Notes: generated from the letters alone by a model not told the origin. A DNA stretch of 64,000 nt from Altererythrobacter sp. H2 (GCF_035319885.1 NZ_CP141285.1:1302001-1366000), one strand, 5' to 3'. Positions 25,727 through 35,085 are shown, counted from the first letter of the stretch. A program made the numbers and translations.

Positions 25727-27264
25727 GCCCGCGCGGGCGCGCCATGGCGGCGCATCAGCAGGGTCAGCGGCGCGGCGGCGAGGGTGATCCACATCATCGC
25801 CCAGAAATCGTCGATATAGGCGATCATGGCTGCCTGCCGGTTGATCTCCGCATCGAGCAGCCGCAGCGCGGCATCGCCGAGGACCTGGTACTGGTCGATC
25901 GTGGCCACATCGACGCCCGCGAGCACGGTGCCGTCAACCTGGCTGGCGAGATCGGCATGGGCCGTCTGCAGGTTGCGCGCGAGCAGGACCGACATCAGCG
26001 AAATGCCCGCCGAGGCACCGAGCGAGCGGAACAGGTTGAGCAGGCTCGATCCGTCGGTCCGCAGCCGCGGGGCGAGGGTGGCGAAGGCGCTGACCTGAAG
26101 GGGGATGAAGACCAGCCCCATCCCCAGCCCCTGCAACAGGCCCGATCCGACCACATGCATGGCGTCCACCTCGAGCGACCAGTGCGCCATCTGCCACAGC
26201 GAAACGGCGCAGATCAGGAACCCCGCCGCCACGATCGGGCGCGCGTCCCACCCGCGCCGCATCATCAGGCCCGACAGCTGCATGCTGATCAGCACCCCCA
26301 CGCCGCGCGGCATCAGCACCATCCCGGTGTCGATCACGCCATATCCGAACAGTCCCTGGAGCATCGGCGGCAGCAGTGCCATGACCGCGAACATCACCAC
26401 GCCGATCACGATCATGAAGCTGAGCGCGATCACGAAGTTGCGGTCGGCAAACAGCGCCCGCTCGAACAGCGGGTTGGTGGAGGTGGCGAGGTGGATCACC
26501 CCGATCCATGCCGCCGACAGCGTCACCAGCGCGTAGAGCCAGATCTCCGCCGATGCGAACCAGTCGAGCTGCTGCCCGCGGTCGAGCAGCAACTGGAAGC
26601 AGGTAAGCGCAAGGGCGATCAGCAGGAACCCGAGAAAGTCGAACCGCCGCACGGCCCCTTCGCGGTGAGGCAGGTAGGCGATCAGGATGGCCAGCGCGAG
26701 CGCCCCCACCGGCAGGTTGACGTAGAACACCCAGCGCCAGTTCACCGCCTCGGTCAGCCATCCGCCGAGTATGGGGCCCAGGATCGGGCCGATCATGATC
26801 CCCATGCCCCAGATTGCCATCATCTGCGCATGTTTGCTGGGCCGGGCGGTGTCGAGCAGGAAGGCCTGGCTGAGCGGTGCAATAAAGGCGCCCGCCACGC
26901 CCTGCAGCGCGCGGAACAGCACCATCTCCTCCAGGTTCTGCGCCGCGCCGCACAGCATAGAGGCAGCGATGAAGCCGGCGACCGAGCCGATGAACAGGCG
27001 CCGCGCGCCGATCCGGTCGGCCAGCCAGCCGGTGATCGGCAGGGCCACGGCCGAAGCGATGATGTAGCTCGTGAGAACCCAGGTGACGCTCTCGACCGTG
27101 GCACCAAGCGAGGTCTGCATGTGGGGTATCGCAACATTGGCGATGGTCGTGTCGAGGATCTGCAGCAGGCTTGCCGCCATGATCCCGATTACCAGCAGGG
27201 GCTGGTTGCCGGTCGGCAGATGGGGGACATCGTCCTGCGCCGGTGCCGCAGCCGCGCGCGCCAT
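25723..27264 (-). CDS. emrB: DHA2-family (EmrB-type) multidrug efflux MFS transporter
   Basis: A 513-residue inner-membrane proton antiporter with about 14 helices. DHA2 hallmarks are LDTTIANVAIPHMQ in helix 1 with the membrane Asp, WVLTSYIIASAVALPITGWLADRIGARRLF (motif A), and motif C-like GPILGPILGGWLTEAVNWRWVFYVNLPVG. It works with the HlyD-type adaptor encoded just upstream (1 nt gap) and an outer-membrane channel not present here. Likely repressed by the MarR-family gene heading the operon. Substrates unknown. Confidence 0.92.
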   Translation of the reverse strand: MARAAAAPAQDDVPHLPTGNQPLLVIGIMAASLLQILDTTIANVAIPHMQTSLGATVESVTWVLTSYIIASAVALPITGWLADRIGARRLFIGSVAGFIAASMLCGAAQNLEEMVLFRALQGVAGAFIAPLSQAFLLDTARPSKHAQMMAIWGMGIMIGPILGPILGGWLTEAVNWRWVFYVNLPVGALALAILIAYLPHREGAVRRFDFLGFLLIALALTCFQLLLDRGQQLDWFASAEIWLYALVTLSAAWIGVIHLATSTNPLFERALFADRNFVIALSFMIVIGVVMFAVMALLPPMLQGLFGYGVIDTGMVLMPRGVGVLISMQLSGLMMRRGWDARPIVAAGFLICAVSLWQMAHWSLEVDAMHVVGSGLLQGLGMGLVFIPLQVSAFATLAPRLRTDGSSLLNLFRSLGASAGISLMSVLLARNLQTAHADLASQVDGTVLAGVDVATIDQYQVLGDAALRLLDAEINRQAAMIAYIDDFWAMMWITLAAAPLTLLMRRHGAPARA

Positions 27265-27265
27265 G

Positions 27266-28333
27266 TCAGCGGCGCACGTCCCGGGTGAACACGGTTACGT
27301 CGGCGGACAGCCCTGCGATCAGTTGCCGGGGGCTTGCTTCCTCCAGTTCGATCCGGACCGGTACCCGCTGCGTTACCTTGACCCAGTTGCCTGTGGCATT
27401 CTGCGCCGGCAGCACGGCAAATTCGGAACCCGTGCCTGCGCCGATGGACGCCACGCGCCCTTTCAGGACCAGGCCGGGGTAGGCATCGAACGCCACCTCG
27501 GCCCGCTGTCCGACCCGCATCTCGGCCAGATCCGTCTCCTTGAAGTTGGCCTCGACATAGGAGGTGCTCTCGGCGACCAGCGTCACCACCGGCAGCCCGG
27601 CAACAACCTGCTGGCCCACGTGCAGGCGGTCAGCCTGGGCTACCCGGCCCGCTGTCGGCGCCCGGACTTCGGTCCGGCCCAGGGCAAGTGCTGCACTGGC
27701 CCGCTCCGCCAGCGCGGCGGCGACTTGCGGGTTCTGGCCGGGGACCTGGCGGCCGGTCGCCAGCCGGGCACGGGCCTCCGCCCGGCGGGCCTCGGCCCCG
27801 CGCAGCGTTTCGCGTGCCTGGGCGACGGCATGGCTGGCCGCATCATGGTCCGTCTTCGTGAGGAAGCCGCGCCGGAACAGCTCATCTTTCCGGCGGAAAT
27901 TCGCCTCGGCAAAGGCAATGTCCTCGCGAGCGGCAGAGATCTCGGCGCCGGTCAGCTCGCTTGCGTTGGACAGTGCCGTCACATTGGCCTGCGCGGCGGC
28001 GATTGCCGCATCAGCCCGCGCGATCTGGAGGCGGTAAGGTTCCGGATCGATCCGGAACAGCAGAGCTCCGGCGGCGACGGACTCGTTTTCGCGCACCATG
28101 ACATCGACGATCCGTCCCCCCACTTCGGCACTGATCGCGACCTTGTCCTGTTTCAGGTACGCGTTGTCGGTGCTGGCCTTGCCGTCCAGGCTCAGCCAGT
28201 ACAGCAGGGCACCCCCGAGCAGCAGCAGAGGCACCGCAAGCATCAGCAGCAGGCGCCCCCATCTGCGCGGTGCGGCGTCCGCTGGCCTGGCATCGGCTTC
28301 GCTCAGCGTCGGCATGGCGTCGGCTTCAGCCAT
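27266..28333 (-). CDS. emrA: EmrA-type HlyD membrane-fusion protein
   Basis: A 355-residue periplasmic adaptor anchored by one N-terminal helix (residues 27-46, LLLMLAVPLLLLGGALLYWL). The biotinyl-lipoyl halves are visible (KVAISAEVGGRIVDVMVRENESVAAGALLFRIDP and VRAPTAGRVAQADRLHVGQQVVAG) around a long alpha-helical hairpin (about residues 95-195). TDNAYLKQD is typical of EmrA. ATG 28333 overlaps the marR end by 8 nt; another Met lies six codons inside. It couples EmrB to an outer-membrane channel. Confidence 0.92.
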   Translation of the reverse strand: MAEADAMPTLSEADARPADAAPRRWGRLLLMLAVPLLLLGGALLYWLSLDGKASTDNAYLKQDKVAISAEVGGRIVDVMVRENESVAAGALLFRIDPEPYRLQIARADAAIAAAQANVTALSNASELTGAEISAAREDIAFAEANFRRKDELFRRGFLTKTDHDAASHAVAQARETLRGAEARRAEARARLATGRQVPGQNPQVAAALAERASAALALGRTEVRAPTAGRVAQADRLHVGQQVVAGLPVVTLVAESTSYVEANFKETDLAEMRVGQRAEVAFDAYPGLVLKGRVASIGAGTGSEFAVLPAQNATGNWVKVTQRVPVRIELEEASPRQLIAGLSADVTVFTRDVRR

Positions 28334-28772
28334 GGGCAATCTCGGGCAGATCGCGTGCCGTAGCCAGATTGGCGCCAATCCGGTCGAGCAGTTCGCCGAG
28401 CTGCTCCTGTTCGGGCCGGGTCAACCCGGCAACCATCTCATGGACGAGCCGGTCAACAATGGCTTCGACCTGGGCAACGATGCTCCGGGCTTTTCGGGTG
28501 AGGTGGAGGATGCGGGCGCGGCGATCGTCCGGATCGGCCTTTCGCTCGATCCAGCCGGCGGATTCCATCCGGTCCACAATGCGGGTGAGCGTGATCGGCT
28601 CCACTTCCAGCCGCTCGGCGTAGAAGCCCTGGTTGCACCTGGGGTTGCGATCAAGCGCCAGCAGCAGGCGGGCCTGGACTGCCGTGAGGCCAAGATCGCG
28701 CACCCGTGCGTCAAACAGCCGGCGCAGGAGCCGGGAATTGTCAGCCATGCGGTATCCGAGTTCAGGTATCAT
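28326..28772 (-). CDS. MarR-family transcriptional regulator
   Basis: A 148-residue winged-helix repressor. N-terminal dimerisation helices are followed by LTAVQARLLLALDRNP, the recognition helix region VEPITLTRIVDRMESAGWIER and the wing ADPDDRRARILHLTRKA. This matches MarR/SlyA regulators that control neighbouring efflux genes. First gene of marR-emrA-emrB. The ATG at 28772 is chosen since a perfect inverted repeat lies directly upstream; upstream extension crosses the divergent isomerase gene. No clear ribosome binding site is seen; an internal Met at residue 9 is possible. Confidence 0.88.
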   Translation of the reverse strand: MIPELGYRMADNSRLLRRLFDARVRDLGLTAVQARLLLALDRNPRCNQGFYAERLEVEPITLTRIVDRMESAGWIERKADPDDRRARILHLTRKARSIVAQVEAIVDRLVHEMVAGLTRPEQEQLGELLDRIGANLATARDLPEIAHG

Positions 28773-28777
28773 GCGTG

Positions 28778-28796
28778 AGCACATAATAGATGTGCT
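28778..28796. promoter_or_regulatory. Probable MarR operator
   Basis: Perfect inverted repeat AGCACAT-AATAG-ATGTGCT, 5 nt before the marR start codon and within the divergent region with the isomerase gene. On the minus strand a TATTAT (-10-like) lies inside it. Position and symmetry fit autorepression of marR-emrAB. Confidence 0.65.
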
Positions 28797-28859
28797 TATT
28801 ACTCGCAACGAGGGAACTCGCTGCTGGCGGGCCGTGCTCACTTTCGCTAGCCTGCGGCG

Positions 28860-29510
28860 ATGACCCTGACCGCAGACCTGTTTTTCAGCTTCCGCTCGCC
28901 CTATTCCTATCTTGCGGTTGGCCGCTATCGCCAGATGTGCGAGGAATACGACCTCGATATCAGGCTGCGCACGGTGCAGCCGATCGCGATCCGGAACCCG
29001 GACCTCCTGTTTACCGGCAATCCCCATGTCGGGCGCTACATCTTCATCGATGCTGCCCGCAGCGCCCAGATGCTCGGCATTCCCTATCGCTGGCCGCGCC
29101 CCGATCCGGTGGTGCAGAACCTCGCCACCCGCGAGATCGCCGCCGAGCAGCCTTACATCCACTGGCTTTCCCGACTGGGGCAGGCAGCCGAGCGGCGGGG
29201 CAAGGGGCTCGCCTTCGCCGAGCAGGTGTCGCGGGTGATCTGGTCCGGAACGGTCGATGACTGGCATCAGGGTGATCACTTAGCCGAGGCTGCCTCCCGC
29301 GCCGGTCTGGACTTCACGGAACTGGACGGCGAAGCGCAGGCCGACGCCGCCGCGCTGGACGCCGAAATTGCCGCTAACCAGGCCGCGCTGGAAGCGGCTG
29401 GCCACTGGGGCGTGCCTTGCCTGGTGCTCGAGGGCGAACCCTTCTTCGGGCAGGACCGGATCGAGATGGCGCGCTGGCGGATGGAGCAGAAGGGGCTGGC
29501 AAGGCGGTGA
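28860..29510 (+). CDS. DsbA-family / HCCA isomerase-like protein
   Basis: A 216-residue thioredoxin-fold protein of the 2-hydroxychromene-2-carboxylate isomerase (kappa GST-like) type. The N-terminus LFFSFRSPYSYLAVGRYRQM carries the family Ser/Arg that bind glutathione in place of a CxxC. The C-terminal GHWGVPCLVLEGEPFFGQDRIEMARW is the usual GVPtf..FfGqdrl block. No naphthalene-degradation genes adjoin, so the substrate may differ. Divergent from marR; its end overlaps the following hydrolase start (GTGA). Confidence 0.85.
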   Translation: MTLTADLFFSFRSPYSYLAVGRYRQMCEEYDLDIRLRTVQPIAIRNPDLLFTGNPHVGRYIFIDAARSAQMLGIPYRWPRPDPVVQNLATREIAAEQPYIHWLSRLGQAAERRGKGLAFAEQVSRVIWSGTVDDWHQGDHLAEAASRAGLDFTELDGEAQADAAALDAEIAANQAALEAAGHWGVPCLVLEGEPFFGQDRIEMARWRMEQKGLARR

Positions 29511-30259
29511 GCGACCTCCGGACCGAAGCGGTCCCCTCCTTCGACGGAACGCAGCTTGCCGTGCACCGTCTCGGCGCAGGGCGGCCGGTGCTGCTGCTGC
29601 ATGGCCTGTTCTCCAGCGCGGAGATGAATTGGATCCGTTTCGGCCATGCCGCCAAGCTGGCCGAGGCCGGGTTCGAGGCGATCATGCCTGACCTGCGGGC
29701 ACACGGGACAAGCGGCAAGCCGCACGATCCCGCTGCCTATCCGCCCGGCGTGCTGGCGCGCGACGTGGCGGCGCTGGTCGAGGCATTGGAGCTGGAGGAC
29801 TACGACCTCGCCGGCTTCTCGCTCGGTGCCCGCACTGCGGCCCGCGCGGTGATTGCCGGGCTCGCCCCGCGCCGGCTGGTGCTGGCGGGCATGGGGCTGG
29901 AGGGGCTGGCCGGTTGGAACCGCCGCTCAGCCTTCTTCATCGATGCGATCGACCGGTTCGATGAAGTAAAGCGCGGCGATCCGGCGTTCATGGCGGTCAG
30001 CTTCATGAAGACGATGAAGGTGGACCGGGTCGCAGCAAGGCTCTTGCTCCAGGCAGTGGACGACACGCGCGAGGAAGAACTGGCCCGGATCACCATGCCC
30101 ACCATGGTGCTGTGCGGCGCGCAGGACAGCGACAACGGCTCTGCCCCGCGCCTCGCCGAGGTGCTGCCCGATGCACAATACGCGGAAATCCCCGGCACGC
30201 ACATGACCTCGGTTACCGAGGGCGCAATGGGTGATGCGCTGGTGGAGTTCCTTGCTTGA
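29507..30259 (+). CDS. Alpha/beta hydrolase
   Basis: A 250-residue alpha/beta-hydrolase fold enzyme. HGLF (oxyanion) is near residue 28, the nucleophile elbow GFSLGA is near residues 104-109, an acidic residue lies after the AQDSD stretch, and the catalytic His is in GTHMTSV near the C-terminus. Esterase or lactonase activity is possible; substrate unknown. GTG 29507 overlaps the previous stop, and its own stop overlaps the next start (TTGA), so the three genes are a tight unit. Confidence 0.85.
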   Translation: MSDLRTEAVPSFDGTQLAVHRLGAGRPVLLLHGLFSSAEMNWIRFGHAAKLAEAGFEAIMPDLRAHGTSGKPHDPAAYPPGVLARDVAALVEALELEDYDLAGFSLGARTAARAVIAGLAPRRLVLAGMGLEGLAGWNRRSAFFIDAIDRFDEVKRGDPAFMAVSFMKTMKVDRVAARLLLQAVDDTREEELARITMPTMVLCGAQDSDNGSAPRLAEVLPDAQYAEIPGTHMTSVTEGAMGDALVEFLA

Positions 30260-30783
30260 GCGATACGCGGATCGAGCAGCGCTTCATCAGCCTGTGGGTG
30301 GCGGGCCTGGCCCTGTTTGCGCTGGTGATCTGGCTCAGCCTGCCGCTGCGGATCGACGCGGTGCCGGGCGGCATCCTCGATCATCAGGCGGCGGGCTCTG
30401 CGGCCGAGGTGAACCGCATCCAGCAGGCGTGGGGCAGGGCTGGCCTGGCCGAGCGGGCGCAGATGGCGATGTTCGGCGATCTGGTGTTCATCGTCGTCTA
30501 CGGCATGGGTGCCTGGTATGGCGGGCTGGCCTTCGCGCAGGAGAGCCGCCCGAAGCTGCGGCGGCTCGGCTGGCTGCTGGTGGGGGCCGCAGCCCTGTTC
30601 CTTGCGACCGACCTGCTTGAGACGATCGCCCAGCTGGTCCAGCTGCTCGGCCAGCGCGGCAGCGACGGGTTGGCGACGCTTGCTGCCACCGTCCAGCCGG
30701 TCAAGATGGTGGTCTGGCTGGTGACCTTTTTCGGGGTCATCGCAGGCCTTGTCGTTCGTCGAATTTCGCCGCCTGCCGATTGA
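30256..30783 (+). CDS. Uncharacterised four-helix membrane protein
   Basis: A 175-residue protein with four probable helices near residues 12-30, 72-92, 103-120 and 150-168. It has no recognised motif. It begins with TTG 30256, overlapping the hydrolase stop. Conserved neighbours cannot be judged from one genome; function unknown. Confidence 0.65.
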   Translation: MSDTRIEQRFISLWVAGLALFALVIWLSLPLRIDAVPGGILDHQAAGSAAEVNRIQQAWGRAGLAERAQMAMFGDLVFIVVYGMGAWYGGLAFAQESRPKLRRLGWLLVGAAALFLATDLLETIAQLVQLLGQRGSDGLATLAATVQPVKMVVWLVTFFGVIAGLVVRRISPPAD

Positions 30784-30847
30784 AAACCCCGTCCAACGGG
30801 TTCAGACCGGTTTCATTCGAGACCAACCGATACCAGAGGACTGACCG

Positions 30848-32695
30848 ATGAAACTTGCCACCGTCGCGCTGGCTGCGCTTGCCGCCTCGCTCGCCGCACC
30901 TGTCTGGGCTGACAACCACGCCGCCCCGGCCGAGGTCACAGCACCCGCCCACCCGATGACGCCCGCAGGTGCTGCTGCCTGGGTGGCTGAAGTGGAGCAG
31001 GAACTGTTCGACTATTCGCTCGAAGCGAGCCGGGTCTACTGGGTCAATGCCACCTACATCACCGAGGATACCGACGCCCTGGCCGCCGCCATCGGAGCCA
31101 AGGGCACGGAGATGAGCGTCCGCTATGCGCTTGAGGCGGCCAAGTATGCGACCGTTCCCGACCTCGATCCGGAGGTTGCACGCAAGCTCACCATCCTGCG
31201 CACCGGGATCGTGCTGCCTGCGCCCACCACCGAGGGCGCGGCGACCGAGCTGAACGACATCGCGACCCGGCTCAACAGCCAGTACGGCAAGGGCAAGGGC
31301 ACGCTCAACGGCCAGCCGATTTCGGGTTCCGACATCGAGGCAGAGATGGGCAACCTTGAACGCACTCCGGCCGAACTGGCTGAAATGTGGGCCAGCTGGC
31401 ACACCAATGTCGGCGCGCCGATGAAGGACGATTACGCCCGCATGGTCGCCATCGCCAATGAAGGCGCGAAGGAACTGGGCTTCAGCGATACCGGCGCGAT
31501 GTGGCGCTCCAACTATGACATGAGCCCGGAAGAGTTCGCGGCGACGACCGAGCGGCTGTGGCAGGAAGTGAAGCCGCTCTATGACAGCCTCCACACCTAT
31601 GTCCGCTGGAAGCTGAACGAGAAGCATGGCGACGCGATCCAGCCGAAGACTGGTCCGATCCGCGCCGATCTTCTCGGCAATATGTGGGCGCAGGAATGGG
31701 GCAATATCTACCCGCTGGTGGCTCCGGCTGGCGCGGGCGATATCGGTTATGACCTGACCGAGCTCATTGCCGCCAAGGGCCTGACGGAAATCGACATGGT
31801 CAAGGCGGGCGAGCAGTTCTTCAGTTCGCTCGGTTTCGCACCTTTGCCGGAAACGTTCTGGACCCGTTCGATGTTCGTCAAGCCAGCCGACCGGGAAGTG
31901 GTCTGCCACGCCAGTGCGTGGGATATCGACAACAAGGACGATATCCGCATCAAGATGTGCATCAAGCGCAACGGCGACGATTTCGTGGTGATCCACCACG
32001 AGCTCGGCCACAATTATTACCAGCGTGCCTACAAGGATCAGAGCTACCTGCACCTGAACGGCGCCAATGACGGATTCCATGAAGCGATCGGCGATATGGT
32101 CGCGCTCTCGATCACGCCGGAATACCTCGTCCAGATCGGGATGCTCGAACGCAGTCAGGTGCCCAGTGCGGACAAGGACATCGGCCTGCTGCTGCGCCAG
32201 GCGATGGACAAGGTTGCCTTCCTGCCGTTCGGCCTGCTGGTTGACCGGTGGCGCTGGGGCGTGTTCGACGGTTCGATCGCCCCGCAGGACTACAACACCG
32301 CCTGGACCGGTCTGCGCACGCAGTACCAGGGCATCGTTCCGCCGGTCGAGCGCCCGGCCGATGCCTTTGATGCGGGCGCGAAGTACCACATCCCCGGCAA
32401 CACGCCTTACACCCGCTATTTCCTTGCCCGCGTATTGCAGTTCCAGTTCTATCAGGCAGCGTGCGACGCCGCCGGGTGGAAGGGGCCGCTCCACCGCTGC
32501 TCGTTCTATGGCAACAAGGAGGTGGGCGGGAAACTCAACGCCATGCTGGAAATGGGCGCGAGCAAGCCCTGGCCGGATGCGCTGGAAGCCTTTGCCGGTA
32601 CCCGCGAGATGAGCGGTAAGGCGATGGCGGAATACTTCGCCCCGCTCAAGAAGTGGCTCGACGAGCAGAACAAGGGCAAGCCCCGGGGATGGTGA
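30848..32695 (+). CDS. Peptidyl-dipeptidase, M2 (angiotensin-converting enzyme-like)
   Basis: A 615-residue zinc dipeptidyl carboxypeptidase of the ACE family. Signal peptide (MKLATVALAALAASLAAPVWA) directs it to the periplasm. HELGH at residues 384-388 supplies two His ligands and the catalytic Glu; the third ligand is Glu412 in GFHEAIGD, 24 residues on, the same spacing as in ACE. The GxxDGFHEAIGDMVALSITPEYL block and the C-terminal YQAACDAAGWKGPLHRCSFY, with two Cys residues, are ACE-like. Single-domain length as in bacterial ACEs. It overlaps the next gene by 7 nt. Confidence 0.94.
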   Translation: MKLATVALAALAASLAAPVWADNHAAPAEVTAPAHPMTPAGAAAWVAEVEQELFDYSLEASRVYWVNATYITEDTDALAAAIGAKGTEMSVRYALEAAKYATVPDLDPEVARKLTILRTGIVLPAPTTEGAATELNDIATRLNSQYGKGKGTLNGQPISGSDIEAEMGNLERTPAELAEMWASWHTNVGAPMKDDYARMVAIANEGAKELGFSDTGAMWRSNYDMSPEEFAATTERLWQEVKPLYDSLHTYVRWKLNEKHGDAIQPKTGPIRADLLGNMWAQEWGNIYPLVAPAGAGDIGYDLTELIAAKGLTEIDMVKAGEQFFSSLGFAPLPETFWTRSMFVKPADREVVCHASAWDIDNKDDIRIKMCIKRNGDDFVVIHHELGHNYYQRAYKDQSYLHLNGANDGFHEAIGDMVALSITPEYLVQIGMLERSQVPSADKDIGLLLRQAMDKVAFLPFGLLVDRWRWGVFDGSIAPQDYNTAWTGLRTQYQGIVPPVERPADAFDAGAKYHIPGNTPYTRYFLARVLQFQFYQAACDAAGWKGPLHRCSFYGNKEVGGKLNAMLEMGASKPWPDALEAFAGTREMSGKAMAEYFAPLKKWLDEQNKGKPRGW

Positions 32696-33732
32696 GCCCG
32701 CTTCGCCCGGCTTCTCTGGCGCTCACGGCCTCGCTGGCCTTGCTGGCGGGCTGCATGACCGCGCCCGAGCAATCGACCGGCGTTGCCGGGGCGGACGGGG
32801 CGGCGGTGTTCGTCGCCAACAAGCGCGGCAACACACTGACCCGGATTGCGCTGTCCACCGGCTACAAGACGGCCGAGGTACCAAGCTGCACCAACCCGCA
32901 CGAGCTGGCGACGTCTCCGGACGGGCGGCACGTGGCACTGGCCTGCTATGGCGGAACAACTGTCGCCCTGTTTGACACCGTCACGCTCGCCACTGTCACC
33001 GCCATCGATCTGGGTGACAAGGCGCGGCCGCACGGAATCGAATGGCACGCCAACGGTTCGATCTATGTCACGGCAGAAGGGCGTCAGTCGATCTTCCGGA
33101 TTGTCGATCCGCTGGGCGCGAAGCCTGACCTGCTGGAGTTTTCGACCGGCCAGCCGGGCAGCCATATGCTGACCGTCAGCCCCGACGGCCGCCACGCCTG
33201 GACCACGGACCTTGGCGCAGGCACGGTGACTCTGGTCGATCTCGTCACCCGCCGGGCGCCGCGCTCGGTCAAGGTCGGGCTGGAGCCGGAAGGGATCGAT
33301 CTGTCCCCCGATGGCAAGGCGCTGTGGGTGTCGGCCCGCCGTTCGGACAAGGCAATCGAGCTCGATCCGATGACGCTGGCGGTGCGGCGCGAAGTGCCGA
33401 CCGGCCGCTTCCCGCTGCGGCTGGCGATCAGGCCGCAGGGCGACGTTGCCGTCACCTCCGACCTTGCCGATGGCTCTCTGTCGATCGTCAGTCTCGATCG
33501 GGCGGAAACTATTCGCACGATCGCCGTTTCCTCTCCCGATGAGGCCGAGCAGCGCCAGCAAGTCACGATCCTGTGGTCCGGCGACGGGCGGCGTATCTAT
33601 GTGGCCGAAACCGGCACCGATACGGTGGCTGAGGTGGACTATGCCAGCGGCAAGGTCCTGCGGCGGCTGGCAGCGGGTGAGGGTGGCGACGGCCTTGCAA
33701 TCCTGCCACAGGCATCCGGTGGCAATCGGTGA
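32689..33732 (+). CDS. YncE-type beta-propeller lipoprotein
   Basis: A 347-residue protein with lipoprotein signal (lipobox LLAGC, Cys22) and repeated propeller blades of the YVTN/cytochrome D1-like type: VFVANKRGNTLTRIALSTG, ATSPDGRHVALACYGGTTVALFD, TVSPDGRHAWTTDLGAGTVTLVD, LSPDGKALWVSARRSDKAIELD and RIYVAETGTDTVAEVDYASGKVLRRL. About seven blades fit. ATG 32689 overlaps the M2 peptidase stop; GTG 32692 is an alternative. Role unknown, probably a periplasmic binding scaffold. Confidence 0.85.
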   Translation: MVSPLRPASLALTASLALLAGCMTAPEQSTGVAGADGAAVFVANKRGNTLTRIALSTGYKTAEVPSCTNPHELATSPDGRHVALACYGGTTVALFDTVTLATVTAIDLGDKARPHGIEWHANGSIYVTAEGRQSIFRIVDPLGAKPDLLEFSTGQPGSHMLTVSPDGRHAWTTDLGAGTVTLVDLVTRRAPRSVKVGLEPEGIDLSPDGKALWVSARRSDKAIELDPMTLAVRREVPTGRFPLRLAIRPQGDVAVTSDLADGSLSIVSLDRAETIRTIAVSSPDEAEQRQQVTILWSGDGRRIYVAETGTDTVAEVDYASGKVLRRLAAGEGGDGLAILPQASGGNR

Positions 33733-34177
33733 CAAGCAGCTTGTGGGGTGGCGCGAACGGGTCGGCTTGCCGGACCTGTTCGATGGCCTGATCCCGGCGA
33801 AGATCGACACCGGGGCGAAGACATCCTCGCTCCATGCCACGGGAATAGAACGCTATCTGGCCGGGCGGCGCAAGATGGTCCGCTTTCTGCTCGATGTCGG
33901 TGGCGGTGCCAGCGAACCGGTCGTTTGCGAGTTGCCCCACGCCGATCATCGCATTATTACCAGCTCCAACGGCCAGTCGGAAGAACGCCTGATTATCAAG
34001 ACCCGCATTGCCATCGGGTCGCACGTGTTCCGTGCCGAGTTCAGCCTCACCGACCGGTCTGACATGAAATTTCCCATTTTGGTGGGCAGGACGGCGTTGC
34101 GGCGGGGCTTTCTCGTCGATTCGTCCCGTTCTTACCTGCAGTCGGGCGACGCTGAGCGCCGAAGGATTCTGCGATGA
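33719..34177 (+). CDS. RimK-associated ATP-dependent zinc protease-like protein (retropepsin-like)
   Basis: A 152-residue protein of the family encoded beside rimK (Pfam Zn_protease). Core: [29 protein letters not shown] with the aspartic-protease-like DTGA, then VRSLI-type strands and [23 protein letters not shown] near the C-terminus. The [11 protein letters not shown] motif recalls retropepsins more than zinc enzymes, despite the family name. GTG 33719 overlaps the previous gene; the end overlaps rimK by 4 nt, so the two are coupled. It may act on RimK substrates. Confidence 0.85.
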   Translation: MAIGDKQLVGWRERVGLPDLFDGLIPAKIDTGAKTSSLHATGIERYLAGRRKMVRFLLDVGGGASEPVVCELPHADHRIITSSNGQSEERLIIKTRIAIGSHVFRAEFSLTDRSDMKFPILVGRTALRRGFLVDSSRSYLQSGDAERRRILR

Positions 34178-35079
34178 AGATCGCCATGCTTGCCCGTAAT
34201 GCCGACCTCTATTCGCACAAGCGCCTGGTCGAGGCGGCCGATGCACGCGGCCATTCGCTGCAGGTGCTCAACACCCTGCGCTGCACCGTCAACATCGCCA
34301 GCCATCGCCCCACGGTGCGCTACAATGGCGAGCCGGTGAACGGGTTCGACGCGGTCATCCCCCGCATCGGGGCATCGATCACGCACTATGGCCTGGCCGT
34401 GCTGCGCCAGTTCGAGATGGCCGGGGTCTGGTCGCTCAACGAAAGCGTGGCGATCGGCCGCAGCCGCGACAAGCTGCGCGCGCTCCAGCTGCTGTCCAAG
34501 GCCGGGCTGGGCCTGCCGCTGACCGCCTTCGCCCACGATCCGCGCCAGACCGACGAGGTGATCAAGGCGGTCAACGGCCCGCCGGTGGTGATCAAGCTGC
34601 TTGAGGGCACGCAGGGGATCGGCGTGGTCCTGGCCGAGACGATGAGCAGCGCCAAGTCCGTGATCGAGGCGTTTCGCGGCGCCAACGTCAACATCCTGGT
34701 GCAGGAGTTCATCAAGGAAGCCGGGGGGATGGACATCCGCGCCTTCGTGATCGGGGGCAAAGTGGTCGCCGCGATCAAGCGCACCGGCGCGCCGGACGAA
34801 TTCCGCTCCAACCTCCACCGCGGCGGCAGCGCCGAAGTGATCCGCATCACACCCGAGGAACGCTCCACTGCCGTCCGCGCTGCCAAGCGCATGGGGCTGA
34901 ACGTTTGCGGCGTCGACATGCTGCGGAGCAATCACGGCCCGGTGATCATGGAAGTCAATTCCTCCCCCGGCCTCGAAGGGATCGAGAAGGCCACGGGCAA
35001 GGACGTGGCCGGGATGATCATCGACTTCATTGCCTGCAACGCGCAGGCCGGAAAGACGAAGACCAAGGGCAAGGGGTGA
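34174..35079 (+). CDS. rimK: RimK-type glutamate ligase
   Basis: A 301-residue ATP-grasp ligase. The N-terminal [22 protein letters not shown] is typical of RimK; the ATP-grasp domain has [45 protein letters not shown] and [25 protein letters not shown] (Mg-binding Glu and Asn). E. coli RimK adds Glu residues to the C-terminus of S6. In this window S6 (38273-38635) ends in GGEF rather than Glu-Glu, so the target is uncertain. Overlaps the retropepsin-like gene (ATGA). Confidence 0.94.
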   Translation: MKIAMLARNADLYSHKRLVEAADARGHSLQVLNTLRCTVNIASHRPTVRYNGEPVNGFDAVIPRIGASITHYGLAVLRQFEMAGVWSLNESVAIGRSRDKLRALQLLSKAGLGLPLTAFAHDPRQTDEVIKAVNGPPVVIKLLEGTQGIGVVLAETMSSAKSVIEAFRGANVNILVQEFIKEAGGMDIRAFVIGGKVVAAIKRTGAPDEFRSNLHRGGSAEVIRITPEERSTAVRAAKRMGLNVCGVDMLRSNHGPVIMEVNSSPGLEGIEKATGKDVAGMIIDFIACNAQAGKTKTKGKG

Positions 35080-35085
35080 GCCCGG

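Noticed and set aside
25744-27288. A 514-codon + strand open frame opposite emrB
   Set aside because: Composition (His/Gln/Arg/Asp-rich) and full overlap with a clear 14-helix transporter mark it as a shadow.
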